Shown: positions 36,601 through 45,758 of the stretch, in pieces
How positions within the stretch are numbered: position 1 is the stretch's first letter
How the letters are laid out: the number at the start of each line of letters is the position of its first letter
NCBI GenBank assembly: GCA_003439945.1
Contig: QVRM01003906.1
Span: forward strand, 270,534-334,533
Length of the DNA stretch: 64,000 bases
Origin: Dermanyssus gallinae
Lineage: Eukaryota; Arthropoda; Arachnida; Mesostigmata; Dermanyssidae
Direction: 5' to 3'
Program-made: the position numbers and the translations under genes
The notes under the pieces: model-generated
Database searches by the model: none
What the model saw: only the letters and a program-made list of their open reading frames with translations
Told to the model about the DNA's origin: nothing

Positions 36601-39600
36601 GCTCGAGACGTGAAAGCTTTAACATAAAAGACAACTTAGTATACATGCTCGCCGGTTCAAGATAATTTATTGATGAACTCGTAGACCGCTTTAATTTGCC
36701 GCAGACAGTCGCCCTGACAGAACGTTTTGACATGAGTATTCTCAAAAAGTGTCTCTTATTCCCAGAGAGGAGGTTTATCTATCACCAGCTATGACTAATC
36801 AGGCCTGGAAGGACTCTCTCCGGCCATGTTGTCATCTCACTACTCGCTACCGTGTTCACGAATTTCATCATCTACTATGCCGGTCTGCTAGGTTCCATGA
36901 ACCCAAGGAGGACTGCAAATGCCGTCGTTGTGGCGGTCCATGTCCCCTATACCACCTATCTGATTGTACGGAACCCGTGTCGCTTTCACAGCTTCAGCGA
37001 GAGTGCTCATAATTCATTTTTACCATGTTTGTTATATATATATATATATATATATATAATGTTCGTATTTACATACCCAAACAGGGCGCATTTTAAATAT
37101 CGATTGTTTATGTCTCTCCTTAACCCCACTATTCACCTTTCGCTAGCTTGTGTTCTCCCGCAAACGTAGAATTTGCACAACCATGCCGGAGGAAAAAAGG
37201 CAGAACTCCGCTGCTCCTTCCATTAGGAAAAATCCTACATCGAGACCGCGTTGCCCTGCGGGACGTCAATGGAAAGTCTCTGGCGTGAAAACTGTGTAGC
37301 CCTCTTGACCCCCGTAGCTATAGAGAAAGCAAGACAAGAAAAAATGGGGACCGTGTTGTCGATGATGTTGTCTACATGAATGCTATGCAGTGTCTACGAA
37401 TGGGACCACAGATGACGTGTGTGCACAATCTCACCAAATGATACACCTGCTTCTCGTACGTATGTAATTAGCGAATCTACGCTCCATGAGACTCGTTAGA
37501 GAAAGAACAACTTAATTAAAACTAGTCTCAACAAGTAGAAAACGGATCTCTTTCATAGTCAACGGGAGCTGCTTTCTGCAATAAATCGTAATATATTGTA
37601 ATGGTTTAAATTATCATCTCAAACGAGATCATAGAAAAAAAGATACCAGCTACAGCGAAACAAGTATGCACATCGCTATACAAGAAGCTTGTGGTAATTG
37701 CGTCTACTAGGCTTGGAACGTACGGGATTGGTTACTGAGGAATATGACTACGATCGTGAAATATGGCTACCCAATTAATCTACAGGTAGAAGGACTTAAA
37801 ACGGTTCTCATTGCAGTTGGCAATATGGGCTGGCCCTGCTTATGACCATGGAAAACATACGACATAATTCCGGAAAAAAGGGTCACCTTAAACCGCCTAG
37901 TTAAATCTAAAATATGAAAGAGCACTCTTTTGCAGCAACACTGACATATAACATTATCAACGCCGCAAATGCAACAAACAACAGCACTACGTTAAGTATA
38001 TATACTTTTATTTATATAATTTCACTATGTTAGCACTTTGGAGTGGACAATTGTCTCCGCGCGAACGTGTGATCACGGGTTCTCTAACCCAGGGTTAGCC
38101 CAGTTTAATAATGTGCCCCGAACAGACGCTGCGTTTCCTCGTTGAATGTCGAGCGACAGCCTCTGACGCAAGAGTTCGGATGCCCTCGAGTCTCCTGTTA
38201 AGTTCCTACGTTAAGTTACATTAAGCTTGTACCGTTAACTGCCACATCGTAGCTCGTAGATAGCTGTAAACAATATTCTGTTGATTGAATCTGCCTGATT
38301 GTAGGTTGCCGGCTTTGCGGGCCGACACTTTGAGAAGCTTACGGGCGCCAAAATTGGCCGCCTGACAGTTCTGGACCCAGCAAGCCCTGGCTTTGAGGCG
38401 ATAGGTCTACATGTGAAGAAGGAAGACAGCGACTTCACTGTTGGCGTGCACACGTCGGCCGGTAACTCTATCCTTATCGGACGGGTGCGTACTACTAATG
38501 CTAGTCGTAGCTAGCGACCCACAACCTTCTCGGTTCGTCAATCATTGCCAGCTGAAGCACGCTTAGGATTTCCTACATCTAGTATATATATAATATATAT
38601 TTTTCCTACAACTAGAATATATATATATATATATATAATATACGATAATTATAGAATAAGTTTAGCATTCATATTGTTAGCTTCATTGTGTTGTTGCCGT
38701 TACCGTTGATTGATTGATTGGTCTATTTGCTTGATAAGGGTGTGTACACATATCACCCTTTTATATCAGGGGCGCGTAACGCTGCAGCTATTATACGATA
38801 CCGTTACACGAACTTGTTGCGTTGTTGCTAACGTTGCCTTCATTTCTGCATTTATGGCGAGAAAGTGCGCATTTCCCTGAAAGTGAAATGACCCTGCTCT
38901 CGTAAAAATAAAATAGACCGTAGGCCTTACGGTAAAATCGCATCACAATTCCAAGTTCATTGAGGAAATCCTTGAAAACCAGTACTGGGTGACAACGCCA
39001 GTCATGACCAACCACGGCAAGGCGCAGCGCAGACAAGCCTGACAAGCATCCTCCAATAGAAATCTCCCGAGTGCTGTCCAGCACTCTGTCCAGCCTCGCG
39101 GAAACCCTCTGTCGCGACTCCAAAATACATATGAGACATTTATGGTTAAAACGAAATGTATCGATATAGCCTTCATGTCAAAGCATCATGTTTGAAAGCC
39201 GGGCCCAAAATGACTCCCACAATGATAACCATACCAACTCCACGCACACTTTCCGGCTGCGCACAACTATCAGTGTTGTAGTATCCACCACCCTAACGAT
39301 TGGACGGCGACCGTTACGAGTTCGCTAGTCTTTCGCTCAAACAACACACGTCCTCTGCCTTTTTTTCTTTTTTTGTTTTGTTCTGGGAGGTTTCGGTAAT
39401 GCATGATGCACATGCGCCACTAGCAGCCTGCGTGACTAGTGTGAGACTCGCAAACCCACTAAACCCGGATTCCTCCCCACCCCCCAGGCTCGGTATTACT
39501 TTGGCATTACATCGAAACCGTGGGAGAGGCGTCCCTGCCGTTCTCCTTCAATCAGCTCTATCCCTGACTATCATCCCGCATGTCTACCTGCGGTTGGATA

Positions 39601-40959
39601 GGGGGATGCCATTTTGTAATCCGTCCTGTGAGGGTGCGTCGAGACCATGAGGGCCTGGCTGCTCCCCACCCCCTCCCCCCTCCCTCGGCTCCTCGTCTCG
39701 ACCACTCTCCCGAGAGACCCGCTCAAACCTCTCCCGCCTGGCCGTTTCCTTGGCTGTCTTGAGTGTCAAAACAGCGTCGAACAAGTTCGTCGCCTCCCTC
39801 CATGCCTCCGCCGAAGTCATCATATGGGAGACCACCTCCTTGATGGGTCGGCCCCTCACAGCGGTTGGTGCTGCGTCCCGTGCTTCCCTGAGAGCATCAC
39901 ACCGCAGAACCTCTGCCTGGCTCGCACCAACGACTACTGATTCATTTATTCTCGTGCCTCCTTATATGTATATCACAGATTTGCCCGCGCATTTAGTAAC
40001 TTCCCGCGTCTTCGCTACTGGTGTGGCGGCATCCTCTATTTGGCGCCCTGTATTTAGTTTGCTTGAGCATTGCCGCCAACAGACGATATATATGCCAGCG
40101 CTGCTTAACGGACGCTGCTATCCTACAAGTGTGTTAAAAAAATTATTTACTTTACCTACTATCATCGCTGCTCTACCTGAGCTCAAAAGCCGGCATTGGA
40201 GTGAGCTGATAAACGAGGTTCATATTGAACGATAAATGCGCCTAGCAAATCACAAATCAGATAGGTATGAAAAGAGGCCCGTTGAACGTACCAGCCAGCT
40301 TTTCTTTATGTAGATTATCCAATGTAGTTAAATCTGTTGGATTGCTATCCCATTCAGGTCGGCATGGTGGACCCGGTTGGCCACGTCGATTTCTACCCGA
40401 ATGGCGGATCGACTCAGCCTGGATGCTTCTTCCTTGGTAAGTGAATCTTGCCAACTCTGAAATACCACAAAAGCCAAAAGCCTGGTTAACCAGAAAACCA
40501 GAAGTGGATGGAGGTAGATTCTTTAACAGCATCTTAATCAGCGTACCGTTTGCCAAGCAGCAGCTAGCTCGAAAAAAAAAAAAAAAAAAAAAAACCGCTA
40601 GACGTAATTGCTACTCTGATTATTAATATTATTGGTACGGTGAATATTATAGTATGAGTATCATAGAGGTATCTGTGCCACAACTCTTCGGTTCAAACTA
40701 CATTATTCACTCAACCCGAATCGCCGGATGACGCCTTCAAGGCGCCTCAATGCAGAGTCAGTCAAGTGTTTGTGCTTTTCCATCTCTGTGTATTTGTGAA
40801 CTTTTCAGATGTCGCATGCCACCATGAAAGGGCGTTCGAATACTTCCTGGAAATGGTTGAAGGCGCCGAAGATGAAAACGTAATGACTAGTCTCAATTTG
40901 ATAAACAGTGTACATATTGACGCATGCGCAAGCCAATTCATTCTGCGCCGATCAGGAAA

Positions 40960-41013
<54 letters not shown>

Positions 41014-41664
41014 TGAACGAAGGCAAATACGAAAGACTATCGGATCCAAAGCTCAACATCATGTCCCGAACAGATCAGTAAACGGAAGTTACCCAGAGAA
41101 ATTAAGCATATTTGAATTTGCTATTTGCACATCAAAATGGGTATATATGAATCGGGTATATTGTCTCATAGTTAAAGAAAACCACCGTCGAAACCTTGTC
41201 GGTATAGCCTAAGAGTAATAATTTTCTGTTTCGATGTTTTTTACCGACCGTCTCTTTATTTTCCACCGCTTGTCATAGGCGTGCCGTTTTAAAGCAAACC
41301 ACTGTTTGGAGGACCTAGATCAAATACGCAACAACATTTGCACAGTCGAAGGAGAAATGGTACGTTTGACACAAGTAACATTATATGCATATATAAATAT
41401 ATACCTATGAGCGTGTGTGTTAGTTAACTAACTATCTTAACATATTCGCTTCAGTTTAGGCATCTCAAGAAATGCACGTACGTTTGCAGTGTCAGCTACG
41501 CATATTGCAGAATTCGATGTAGATTGTTAATTGCGAACGGTTCACGACTACGGCGAAAAATGTTTTACACTAGGCCTATGCTACTCACCGGTTACATGAG
41601 ACTTATGTTCTGCCCCTAAGAGCAACTAAGAACGAATTGAAAGTGGTGCTGTGCAATCCAGGGC

Positions 41665-41719
<55 letters not shown>

Positions 41720-41880
41720 GAGGGGGTTTAATACAATTTGTTGACTAACAGTATCTTTCTGCGCATCGATAGGTTGGCGAGCTGTCACTAACTTCACGCG
41801 GTTCCGGAATAATGTACTTCAAGACAAACACACGCAATCCGTTCTGCGTCATGTACAAAGGCAACGCGTCAGCACTCTAG
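27364..41880 (+). CDS. Pancreatic-lipase-family lipase, nine exons with a LINE-bearing intron
   Basis: This gene encodes a neutral lipase or phospholipase of the alpha/beta-hydrolase fold. Exons are 27364-27620, 30500-30697, 31884-31982, 32290-32471, 38305-38484, 40358-40436, 40809-40879, 41279-41359 and 41773-41880. The triad can be read as Ser in GFSMGAH (exon 4), Asp in LDPASPG (exon 5) and His in [10 protein letters not shown] (exon 7). [10 protein letters not shown] and the terminal NPFC segment are further family signatures. The first exon has a hydrophobic stretch after a short basic N-terminus, a signal peptide or anchor. Splice phases match at all junctions once two one-base insertions in each of exons 2 and 4 are allowed for. 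These may be assembly errors, or the gene may be decaying. Confidence 0.85.
28180..28440 (+). mobile_element. LINE reverse-transcriptase C-terminal fragment
   Basis: The plus strand from 28,287 reads [20 protein letters not shown], then [20 protein letters not shown]. This matches the segment after the reverse transcriptase in the LINE at 33-36 kb ([20 protein letters not shown]) but is clearly another family. It lies in lipase intron 1 and has no start or stop of its own. Confidence 0.55.
29530..29940 (+). pseudogene. Possible Tc1-like DNA transposase remnant
   Basis: Two broken frames read [20 protein letters not shown], then [10 protein letters not shown], and further on [11 protein letters not shown]. 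The order resembles the second helix-turn-helix (VRRRLxxxGL..xxKKP) and the later RRPxGE region of Tc1 transposases. Similarity is weak and no DDE motif is readable. It is in lipase intron 1. Confidence 0.3.
30500..30697 (+). CDS. Lipase exon 2: N-terminal Cys-containing segment, two frame breaks
   Basis: After a tctag acceptor the exon reads [19 protein letters not shown] and later [17 protein letters not shown]. The VCYDxxGCF motif opens mature pancreatic-type lipases. A stop then appears in frame, but the next frame reads [13 protein letters not shown], as expected before the HG core. A stop just before the donor at aag/gtaggg suggests a second extra base. The 198-nt length is exactly two more than phase requires. 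Confidence 0.7.
31799..31823. repeat. (TA)n microsatellite
   Basis: A TA run 60 bases upstream of lipase exon 3. Confidence 0.85.
31884..31982 (+). CDS. Lipase exon 3: HG motif
   Basis: The exon reads [20 protein letters not shown] and [13 protein letters not shown]. The (F/L)(I/V)HGF strand with a following W is the oxyanion-side core of the family. It is 99 nt, phase 0 at both ends, acceptor ttacag and donor gtcagt. Confidence 0.85.
32290..32471 (+). CDS. Lipase exon 4: nucleophile serine (GFSMG), two frame breaks
   Basis: The exon starts [19 protein letters not shown]. The frame moves by one base near 32,345 to give [20 protein letters not shown], and by one more base near 32,428 to give [12 protein letters not shown]. 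All three parts match consecutive parts of the lipase fold. The 182-nt length minus two gives 180, keeping phase 0 on both sides. The catalytic Ser is in GFSMG, and the donor is gtaagc. Confidence 0.8.
32532..33165 (+). repeat. Two diverged direct repeats sharing a GGAAACGTCTTG box
   Basis: The stretch ending GGACGGAAACGTCTTG near 32,627 resembles the one ending AAACGGAAACGTCTTGG near 33,158. Both follow a GAA..CG.CAAGAAAAT segment. The first begins with ACAGGGTCTATCATAA, like an end of a DNA transposon. A nonautonomous transposon pair in the lipase intron is possible but not proven. Confidence 0.35.
33255..33782 (-). pseudogene. LINE C-terminal region with Cys/His motif
   Basis: The sequence reads [19 protein letters not shown], then, after a frame change in a G run, [14 protein letters not shown] and [18 protein letters not shown], ending [13 protein letters not shown]. 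The CxCxxCxxxC...H....C pattern resembles the Zn motif at the end of many LINE ORF2 proteins and is repeated in the copies at 43-45 kb and 36.9 kb. Confidence 0.75.
33789..35098 (-). pseudogene. LINE reverse transcriptase domain, interrupted
   Basis: In the first open part (35,098-34,718) the sequence reads [17 protein letters not shown] and ends in APRGKAHG. After a frame change it continues [19 protein letters not shown] and [20 protein letters not shown] replaces Trp in the AIWETL position. The next open part (34,382-33,789) has [26 protein letters not shown] and the catalytic YADDVVIF. Key motifs are present but the chain is broken. Confidence 0.85.
35177..36085 (-). CDS. LINE endonuclease domain (start of ORF2)
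   Basis: The 302-codon frame contains [39 protein letters not shown] and [22 protein letters not shown] and the DxxxxT/S pattern belong to the exonuclease-endonuclease-phosphatase fold of LINE ORF2, which nicks target DNA. The frame ends RTG-stop, and reading through that TGA continues as [11 protein letters not shown], the normal link to the reverse transcriptase. Confidence 0.85.
   Translation of the reverse strand: MSRPHAWENQQIQQDNNKSGDIVNAGIQIVMWIFEGRRVLDLLGDDEYKGVDVLSLTETWAREQFDIRGSYGYHALASCKKGPGRPSGGVSIFVRPTVGEMSVRIVAENQIAVMSSKLELVATYVQPAGTESTETVVERLLLGIEALPRKAPMIIGGDFNARLDRIDSERTVVLLDVLEEIGCWVVNRANVCTYKCHSGTSVIDIFATDIDREDILFTGDDNPLQECAELRKHIPMGVRVKIRGSVQERGRREGSGRKLSGNVLLQGLSGVLPVSGVIQVDSYERSLVGLLRSALPPQERTG
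36220..36745 (-). pseudogene. Possible LINE ORF1 C-terminal part
   Basis: Two overlapping open frames lie between the 5' side of the element and the endonuclease. One ends [14 protein letters not shown] after a Pro/Gln-rich part. No zinc knuckle is visible. Assignment as ORF1 rests on position only. Confidence 0.4.
36749..37012 (+). mobile_element. Different LINE family: 3' coding end
   Basis: The plus strand reads [40 protein letters not shown] and LSDC. This aligns with the Cys/His tail of the long LINE but lies on the other strand and is diverged, so it is a second family. The long LINE ends its 5' side here, so it may have inserted into or beside this older copy. Confidence 0.6.
38305..38484 (+). 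CDS. Lipase exon 5: catalytic aspartate
   Basis: The exon reads [31 protein letters not shown] and [14 protein letters not shown]. The LDPA Asp is the second triad member. It is 180 nt, phase 0/0. It follows an intron of about 5.8 kb that holds the antisense LINE. Confidence 0.87.
38583..38642. repeat. TA microsatellite with a short duplicated unit
   Basis: CCTACA(T/A)CTAG(T/A)ATATATA occurs twice around (TA)n runs, suggesting a local duplication involving the array. Confidence 0.75.
38705..38790 (-). repeat. Dispersed repeat family R3, copy c (weak)
   Basis: Shares GATTGATTGGT, TACACATAT, CCTTTTATAT and a GGGGCGC...CTGCAGC segment with the copies at 4.3 and 52.2 kb, in the same order but more diverged. 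Confidence 0.4.
39580..39950 (-). mobile_element. LINE-like C-terminal remnant
   Basis: The minus strand reads [16 protein letters not shown], then [20 protein letters not shown] and [21 protein letters not shown] charged helix of the form W..F..AVL..KE..RR at the end of a LINE ORF2 would look like this. GC content is higher than in the flanks. Without the reverse transcriptase the call stays tentative. Confidence 0.4.
40358..40436 (+). CDS. Lipase exon 6: [10 protein letters not shown] motif
   Basis: The exon reads [20 protein letters not shown] and PGCFFL. The GHxDFYPNGG...PGC motif is nearly invariant in the pancreatic lipase family. It ends in phase 1 at gtaagt. Confidence 0.87.
40809..40879 (+). 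CDS. Lipase exon 7: catalytic histidine
   Basis: The exon reads [20 protein letters not shown] after a tttcag acceptor. The family pattern is CxHxRxxxYF, with His as the third triad residue. The donor is gtaatg, phase 0. Confidence 0.85.
40970..41012. repeat. (TA)n microsatellite
   Basis: About 21 TA units in lipase intron 7. Confidence 0.9.
41279..41359 (+). CDS. Lipase exon 8: Cys-rich segment
   Basis: The exon reads [19 protein letters not shown] and ICTVEGEM. It supplies cysteines after the catalytic His, as in other family members. It is 81 nt, phase 0, with donor gtacgt. Confidence 0.75.
41665..41725. repeat. (TA)n followed by (GA)n microsatellite
   Basis: A TA run passes directly into GA repeats 50 bases upstream of the last lipase exon. 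The same TA/GA (or CT/TA) coupling occurs at 6.13, 20.75 and 22.6 kb. Confidence 0.9.
41773..41880 (+). CDS. Lipase exon 9: C-terminus and stop
   Basis: The exon reads [19 protein letters not shown] and [14 protein letters not shown] before TAG. YFxTNxxxPFC is the usual end of the lipase catalytic domain. No PLAT domain follows, as is common in arthropod lipases. Confidence 0.83.
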   Translation, partial: VGELSLTSRGSGIMYFKTNTRNPFCVMYKGNASAL

Positions 41881-42227
41881 CCGCCTATACATACAAACAC
41901 GTTCATATGTTTTCAGTATATGTTTATACTGAGAACAAATTGTATATGTAAAACTGCACATGACTTCTCATGCTGCCTGAGAGCATTTAAGGGCAAGGCC
42001 GCCACCTAAAAGCAATCAAGGGCAAATTAAAGGACCAGTATTGATTCATTGACGACGTGGTTTATTATCGGAACTGCATCTTACAATGCTTGAGTTCCCA
42101 CAAAAAGAATAATGTGATATAAAGGTGATATGTAATAATAGAGTTGTAAAACTAAAACGTATATTGGTCGAATATGTTTGTCTTTCTTATGTGTCTAAAA
42201 TTAGCATGCAAGGCGGTGTGGTTTTTC

Positions 42228-42233
42228 AATAAA
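42228..42233 (+). promoter_or_regulatory. Candidate poly(A) signal for lipase
   Basis: AATAAA lies about 350 bases after the lipase stop, in AT-rich sequence. Confidence 0.4.
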
Positions 42234-42835
42234 TTGCAATCTAACTAGAATATATACCCTTTCGGTAAAAGAAGTCGTACAACGCAAATGTATGCTTCAC
42301 CGCTGCGCATTCTACACGTCTGAGCCAGGACATGACCAAACGTGCAAGGCATTAAGTGCGTCCAAATCACCGAACTCTGTCTCGCCGGTTCGGTTTTCGC
42401 TCCCTGCTCTGAAATTAAAACGTTCGCAGGGCACTTGACTCAAGATCTTCAGCCTTAGTCGAATTGTTTTGGTAGATGTTGAACAGGCACATGAAATACA
42501 CACGGTGGCCTTTCGCCTCATCGATCAAAGTATTCACTTTATACATAAAGAACTTGATAGTTCCATCTGATTGAATTTCGCCTGCATGAGGTTGTTCCAT
42601 GCCCTGTCAAGACCGCACATCAAACCCAAAACAATCTTCAGCATGAAGAGACTCGCTGCTAAGAAATCGAATTTTCCTATTTATGGGAGAAGCACAAGGA
42701 AGCACGAAGAGCCCTACAAGCCCTACAAGCCTATAGGGCAATTAATGAAGGCAAACAACACCGCTAAAGCTCATTGTGCGAGAAGGTCGAAAAAACCTTT
42801 AGGACAAAAGACAGACATTTCTAAAAAAAATATAT

Positions 42836-42846
42836 ATATACTGAAA

Positions 42847-42886
<40 letters not shown>

Positions 42887-42890
42887 CTGA
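42836..42890. repeat. (A)n plus (TA)n microsatellite
   Basis: An A run of about 20 followed by (TA)n, near the 5' side of the truncated LINE. It could be the tail of another retroposed sequence. Confidence 0.8.
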
Positions 42891-42959
42891 AAATAGAATG
42901 AATACGTAAAACTTCACATGACTTCAATCTTGACCGACGGAAACGCAGAGAATATAACA

Positions 42960-44925
42960 TTTTTGGGAGAAAATACATGATTTAGGGAAGGAGCGGGGCT
43001 GAGAAGGCATATAACGATGGGGATGGCATTCAAAGTTAGTAATAGTAAGGAGTATAGCCGTAGGCCGGGAACCGGGACAAGACTAGATAGAAAGATCTTC
43101 TTAGAGGGAGTGGGGAAGTGTGCCCACCAGGGGAGATTCAAATAGAGTCATATGAGCGTAAATGGACGAATCTGATAAAAAGGTGCACTGGTTCCTCGCC
43201 AAGAACGAAAAGGAAGACCCTGGTTCAACGATCGGTGTAGAGCAGCGAAAGATGCCAACAGACTAACTAGAGAATATGTGAAGATGTTTCCTGTATTAAG
43301 GCCGTTCGCAAGTATGGTAAAGAAAATGACACAAACGGCATACAAAGAAGAGAAACAAAAATATTGGGAAAGTCAGAAGTGGGCGCTGTTGCAAGAAGCA
43401 GAGAAACAACCGCACAAGTGGCTAAAACACAAAAGAAAACGGCAGTGCCCAGTGGAGACTGGGCAATTGATTAAGCACTTTGCTAGTGTGCTGCAGGGAG
43501 CCGATACTACCCCAAAGGAAATAACATTATTCAACGGGCCTTGGGACGAGGAAACAGAACTTGCACGGGAATAAGTAATTCGACCAGTCACAATCGAAGA
43601 CGTTGTCAGGGCAATTGAAAGGGCGCCTAGAGGCAAAGCTGTCGGGAACGATATGATACGAAACGAGAATTTAAAGCAAACGCTGGCACTTGCACCATGC
43701 TGGAAAGCTTTATTTGACGAGTGCCTAAAATCCGGGGAAGTACCGAAAGCGTGGAAGGAGGATACCTTGATTGTCATACCAAAAGAAAAAGGCATAGAAA
43801 CTGAGCCGGAGTCTTGGAGGGGGCATAACACTTAAGAGTTGCCCCTATAAAAAATTTTCGGGAATAATATCAGATAGACTAGAGCATTACCTCGAAACCA
43901 GAACCGCAATACCAGAAGAACAGCATGGGTTCAGAAGGTCGAAGTCGACCCATACGGCCCTGCGCCAGTTGCTGGCAGAAATTTGGGAAACTCTATCAGA
44001 ACCTAGAAGACCGTCATACGCAATATTTATAGATCTTAAAGCTGCCTTTGACTTAGCGCCACGAAGTAGTTTTATAGAAAAGTTGGCCTTGGAGGGAGTT
44101 CCGTATCGCTTACTAAAACTTTTAAGTACCATTCTTGGGGAGACTACAGTATACATCGACAAGGGTATAGGGATTGTGGGAAGATAAATGTACCTATTTA
44201 GGGGTCACTATAACGTCAAATGGTAGCAGTTTTCGAAAACATATTGAAAGCAGAGTAGGAAAAGCCATTAGAGCGGCAGCAGCAATTAAAAACCCGCAAA
44301 TGTTGTCAATACCGCGTCCGCCCTTTTCAAGATTAAAATAGAACCAATAGCAACATTTAGTGTATCACTTATATGGGAGAAATTAGGAGAGGCAGATTTA
44401 CAGTTACTAGATAGAGTTCGATTTTTCTTCATGAAGCGGGTTTTGGGGTTAGCTAACTCATGTAGGAATAGAATAGTTCATATATTAGAAGGGGGGGGCT
44501 CTAATGACACAGGAATTACAAGTAAAATGGGGTTTACCTAAGACGACGGCCTTCGTGGCCTACACTATGAAGTGGGGGGAAAATTAAAGGATATAAACAT
44601 AGGAATATACACGACGATAGCGATGAGGAGTACAACCTGGCGAGCAGCCAGATATAAGAATAGGCATCTCACTACGGCATTTGCAGCCCACGGGTTCCAT
44701 CACGTATTATGCAGCACACAAGAATTTTACAATCCTCAGGAGTGTTGTAGGTGCGCGAGATGCTTAGGCCATTGTGATAAATACCACGCCGCAGCATGTC
44801 CAGCAGTGCAATCAATAGCTGAACTCGCAAGATGAGGGAAGATCCAGTGACGCAGAAAAACCACTGATTCAGATCAATGTACATATTTAAAATTTACCCA
44901 ACCTGGGTGTTAATAAACCATAATA
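42960..44925 (+). mobile_element. Second copy of the LINE family, 5'-truncated and internally deleted
   Basis: Collinear with the long copy on the other strand. It reads IQIESYERKW at the endonuclease end, then MVKKMTQTAYKEEKQKYW, QHGFRRSKSTHTALRQLL, IDLKAAFDLAPRS and KGIGIVG. At about 44,183 the sequence jumps to CTYLGVTITSNGSSFRKHI, so the part with the QGDGLSP and YADD motifs is missing. The Cys/His tail CCRCARCLGHCDKYHAAAC ends SIAELAR-stop. It terminates TACCCAACCTGGGTGTTAAT and an ATAATAATAAAG run. The copy cannot encode an active transcriptase. Confidence 0.85.
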
Positions 44926-45172
44926 ATAAAGAAATGATGAAGAAAGATACTGAGTCTACTTCTTTACGTCTCAGGATCTTTCCTTATTCCTTTATCTCCA
45001 CGCCTATAACTCTTACGTACGAGAATACGCCACGGGCGTTCGTTAACCGAAAGCGGACCAAAGCTGCAAGTCACGTCACAACTTACAGATGAAGAGCTTA
45101 GGGCTACTGTCCAAATGACCAAATGACACACAGTGATCGTTTGACTGAGCTATACAACAACGACTGAGATAT

Positions 45173-45178
45173 TTTATT
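45173..45178 (-). promoter_or_regulatory. Candidate poly(A) signal for RPB8
   Basis: TTTATT on the plus strand gives AATAAA on the minus strand, about 380 bases after the RPB8 stop codon. Confidence 0.4.
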
Positions 45179-45556
45179 TACGGATGTAGCAGTCTCGCAA
45201 GCGTGACCGTCCGTCCGTCCGCCTGTCTGTCTGTTTGGCAGTCAGTCCGCTAGATAGATACAACATCGTCTGCAACGCGTAACACGCTGACCTGATAATT
45301 TACAGAGAGTACAATACAATACAGCAAGCCGTGCTGCTGCCCGATTCTCAGTCCGCTTTCTCCCACAGACCTTCCTGTCCCAGGTTGCCGGCCTGCGATG
45401 CTCCGAGCTAACCTAGGCTACGGGGAGCTAGCCAGGCGCCGGACTTCAGGAATCAAACAACGGCTACCAGCATTGGCCATCCTTGGCCGCTGGTTGGACC
45501 TCTGGGCAGCCGCCCCTTGCCAGGGGCGGCTGCCGACCAGGAGCTGACAAGCCGGC

Positions 45557-45758
45557 TCAGAAGGCTAGCTTCTTCATGAGCAGATAGACGTGGTTGTCTA
45601 CCTCAAAGCCGTGCAAGTTGTTCGGATCGCCCTGCAGCCGCATTAGCAGACCGCCGAACGAAACGTACGCTGCCAGGCGAGTGCATTCGCCGGTAGCCGC
45701 GTCGTCGCCCTCGATCCGGTAGATCTTGCCGTACATCACATACTCGAACTGATCCGCT
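45557..45758 (-). CDS. POLR2H: RPB8 exon 4
   Basis: Reads [20 protein letters not shown] and ends [11 protein letters not shown]. This is the most conserved part of the subunit. The acceptor is tttacag. Confidence 0.95.

Larger units (their letters stand above)
33168..36745 (-). mobile_element. Non-LTR retrotransposon (LINE), long copy with disabled ORF2
   Basis: The element lies antisense in the lipase intron. In its own sense it has a possible ORF1 end (36.2-36.7 kb), an apurinic-type endonuclease (36,085-35,177), a reverse transcriptase (35,170-33,789) and a C-terminal Cys/His motif (33,430-33,255). It ends ACCCAGTTTGGGTGTTAATAA. The coding path is broken by in-frame TGA codons near 35,170 and 34,418, a stop at about 33,788, and frame changes near 34,735 and 33,435. 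It shares over 1 kb of collinear protein with the copy at 43-45 kb. I do not assign a named clade; the layout is that of the endonuclease-bearing LINEs. Confidence 0.88.

Noticed and set aside
38791..39123. Minus-strand frame with SARLDRVL that could be part of a LINE endonuclease
   Set aside because: The match is too short and the usual DHxP motif is not present.
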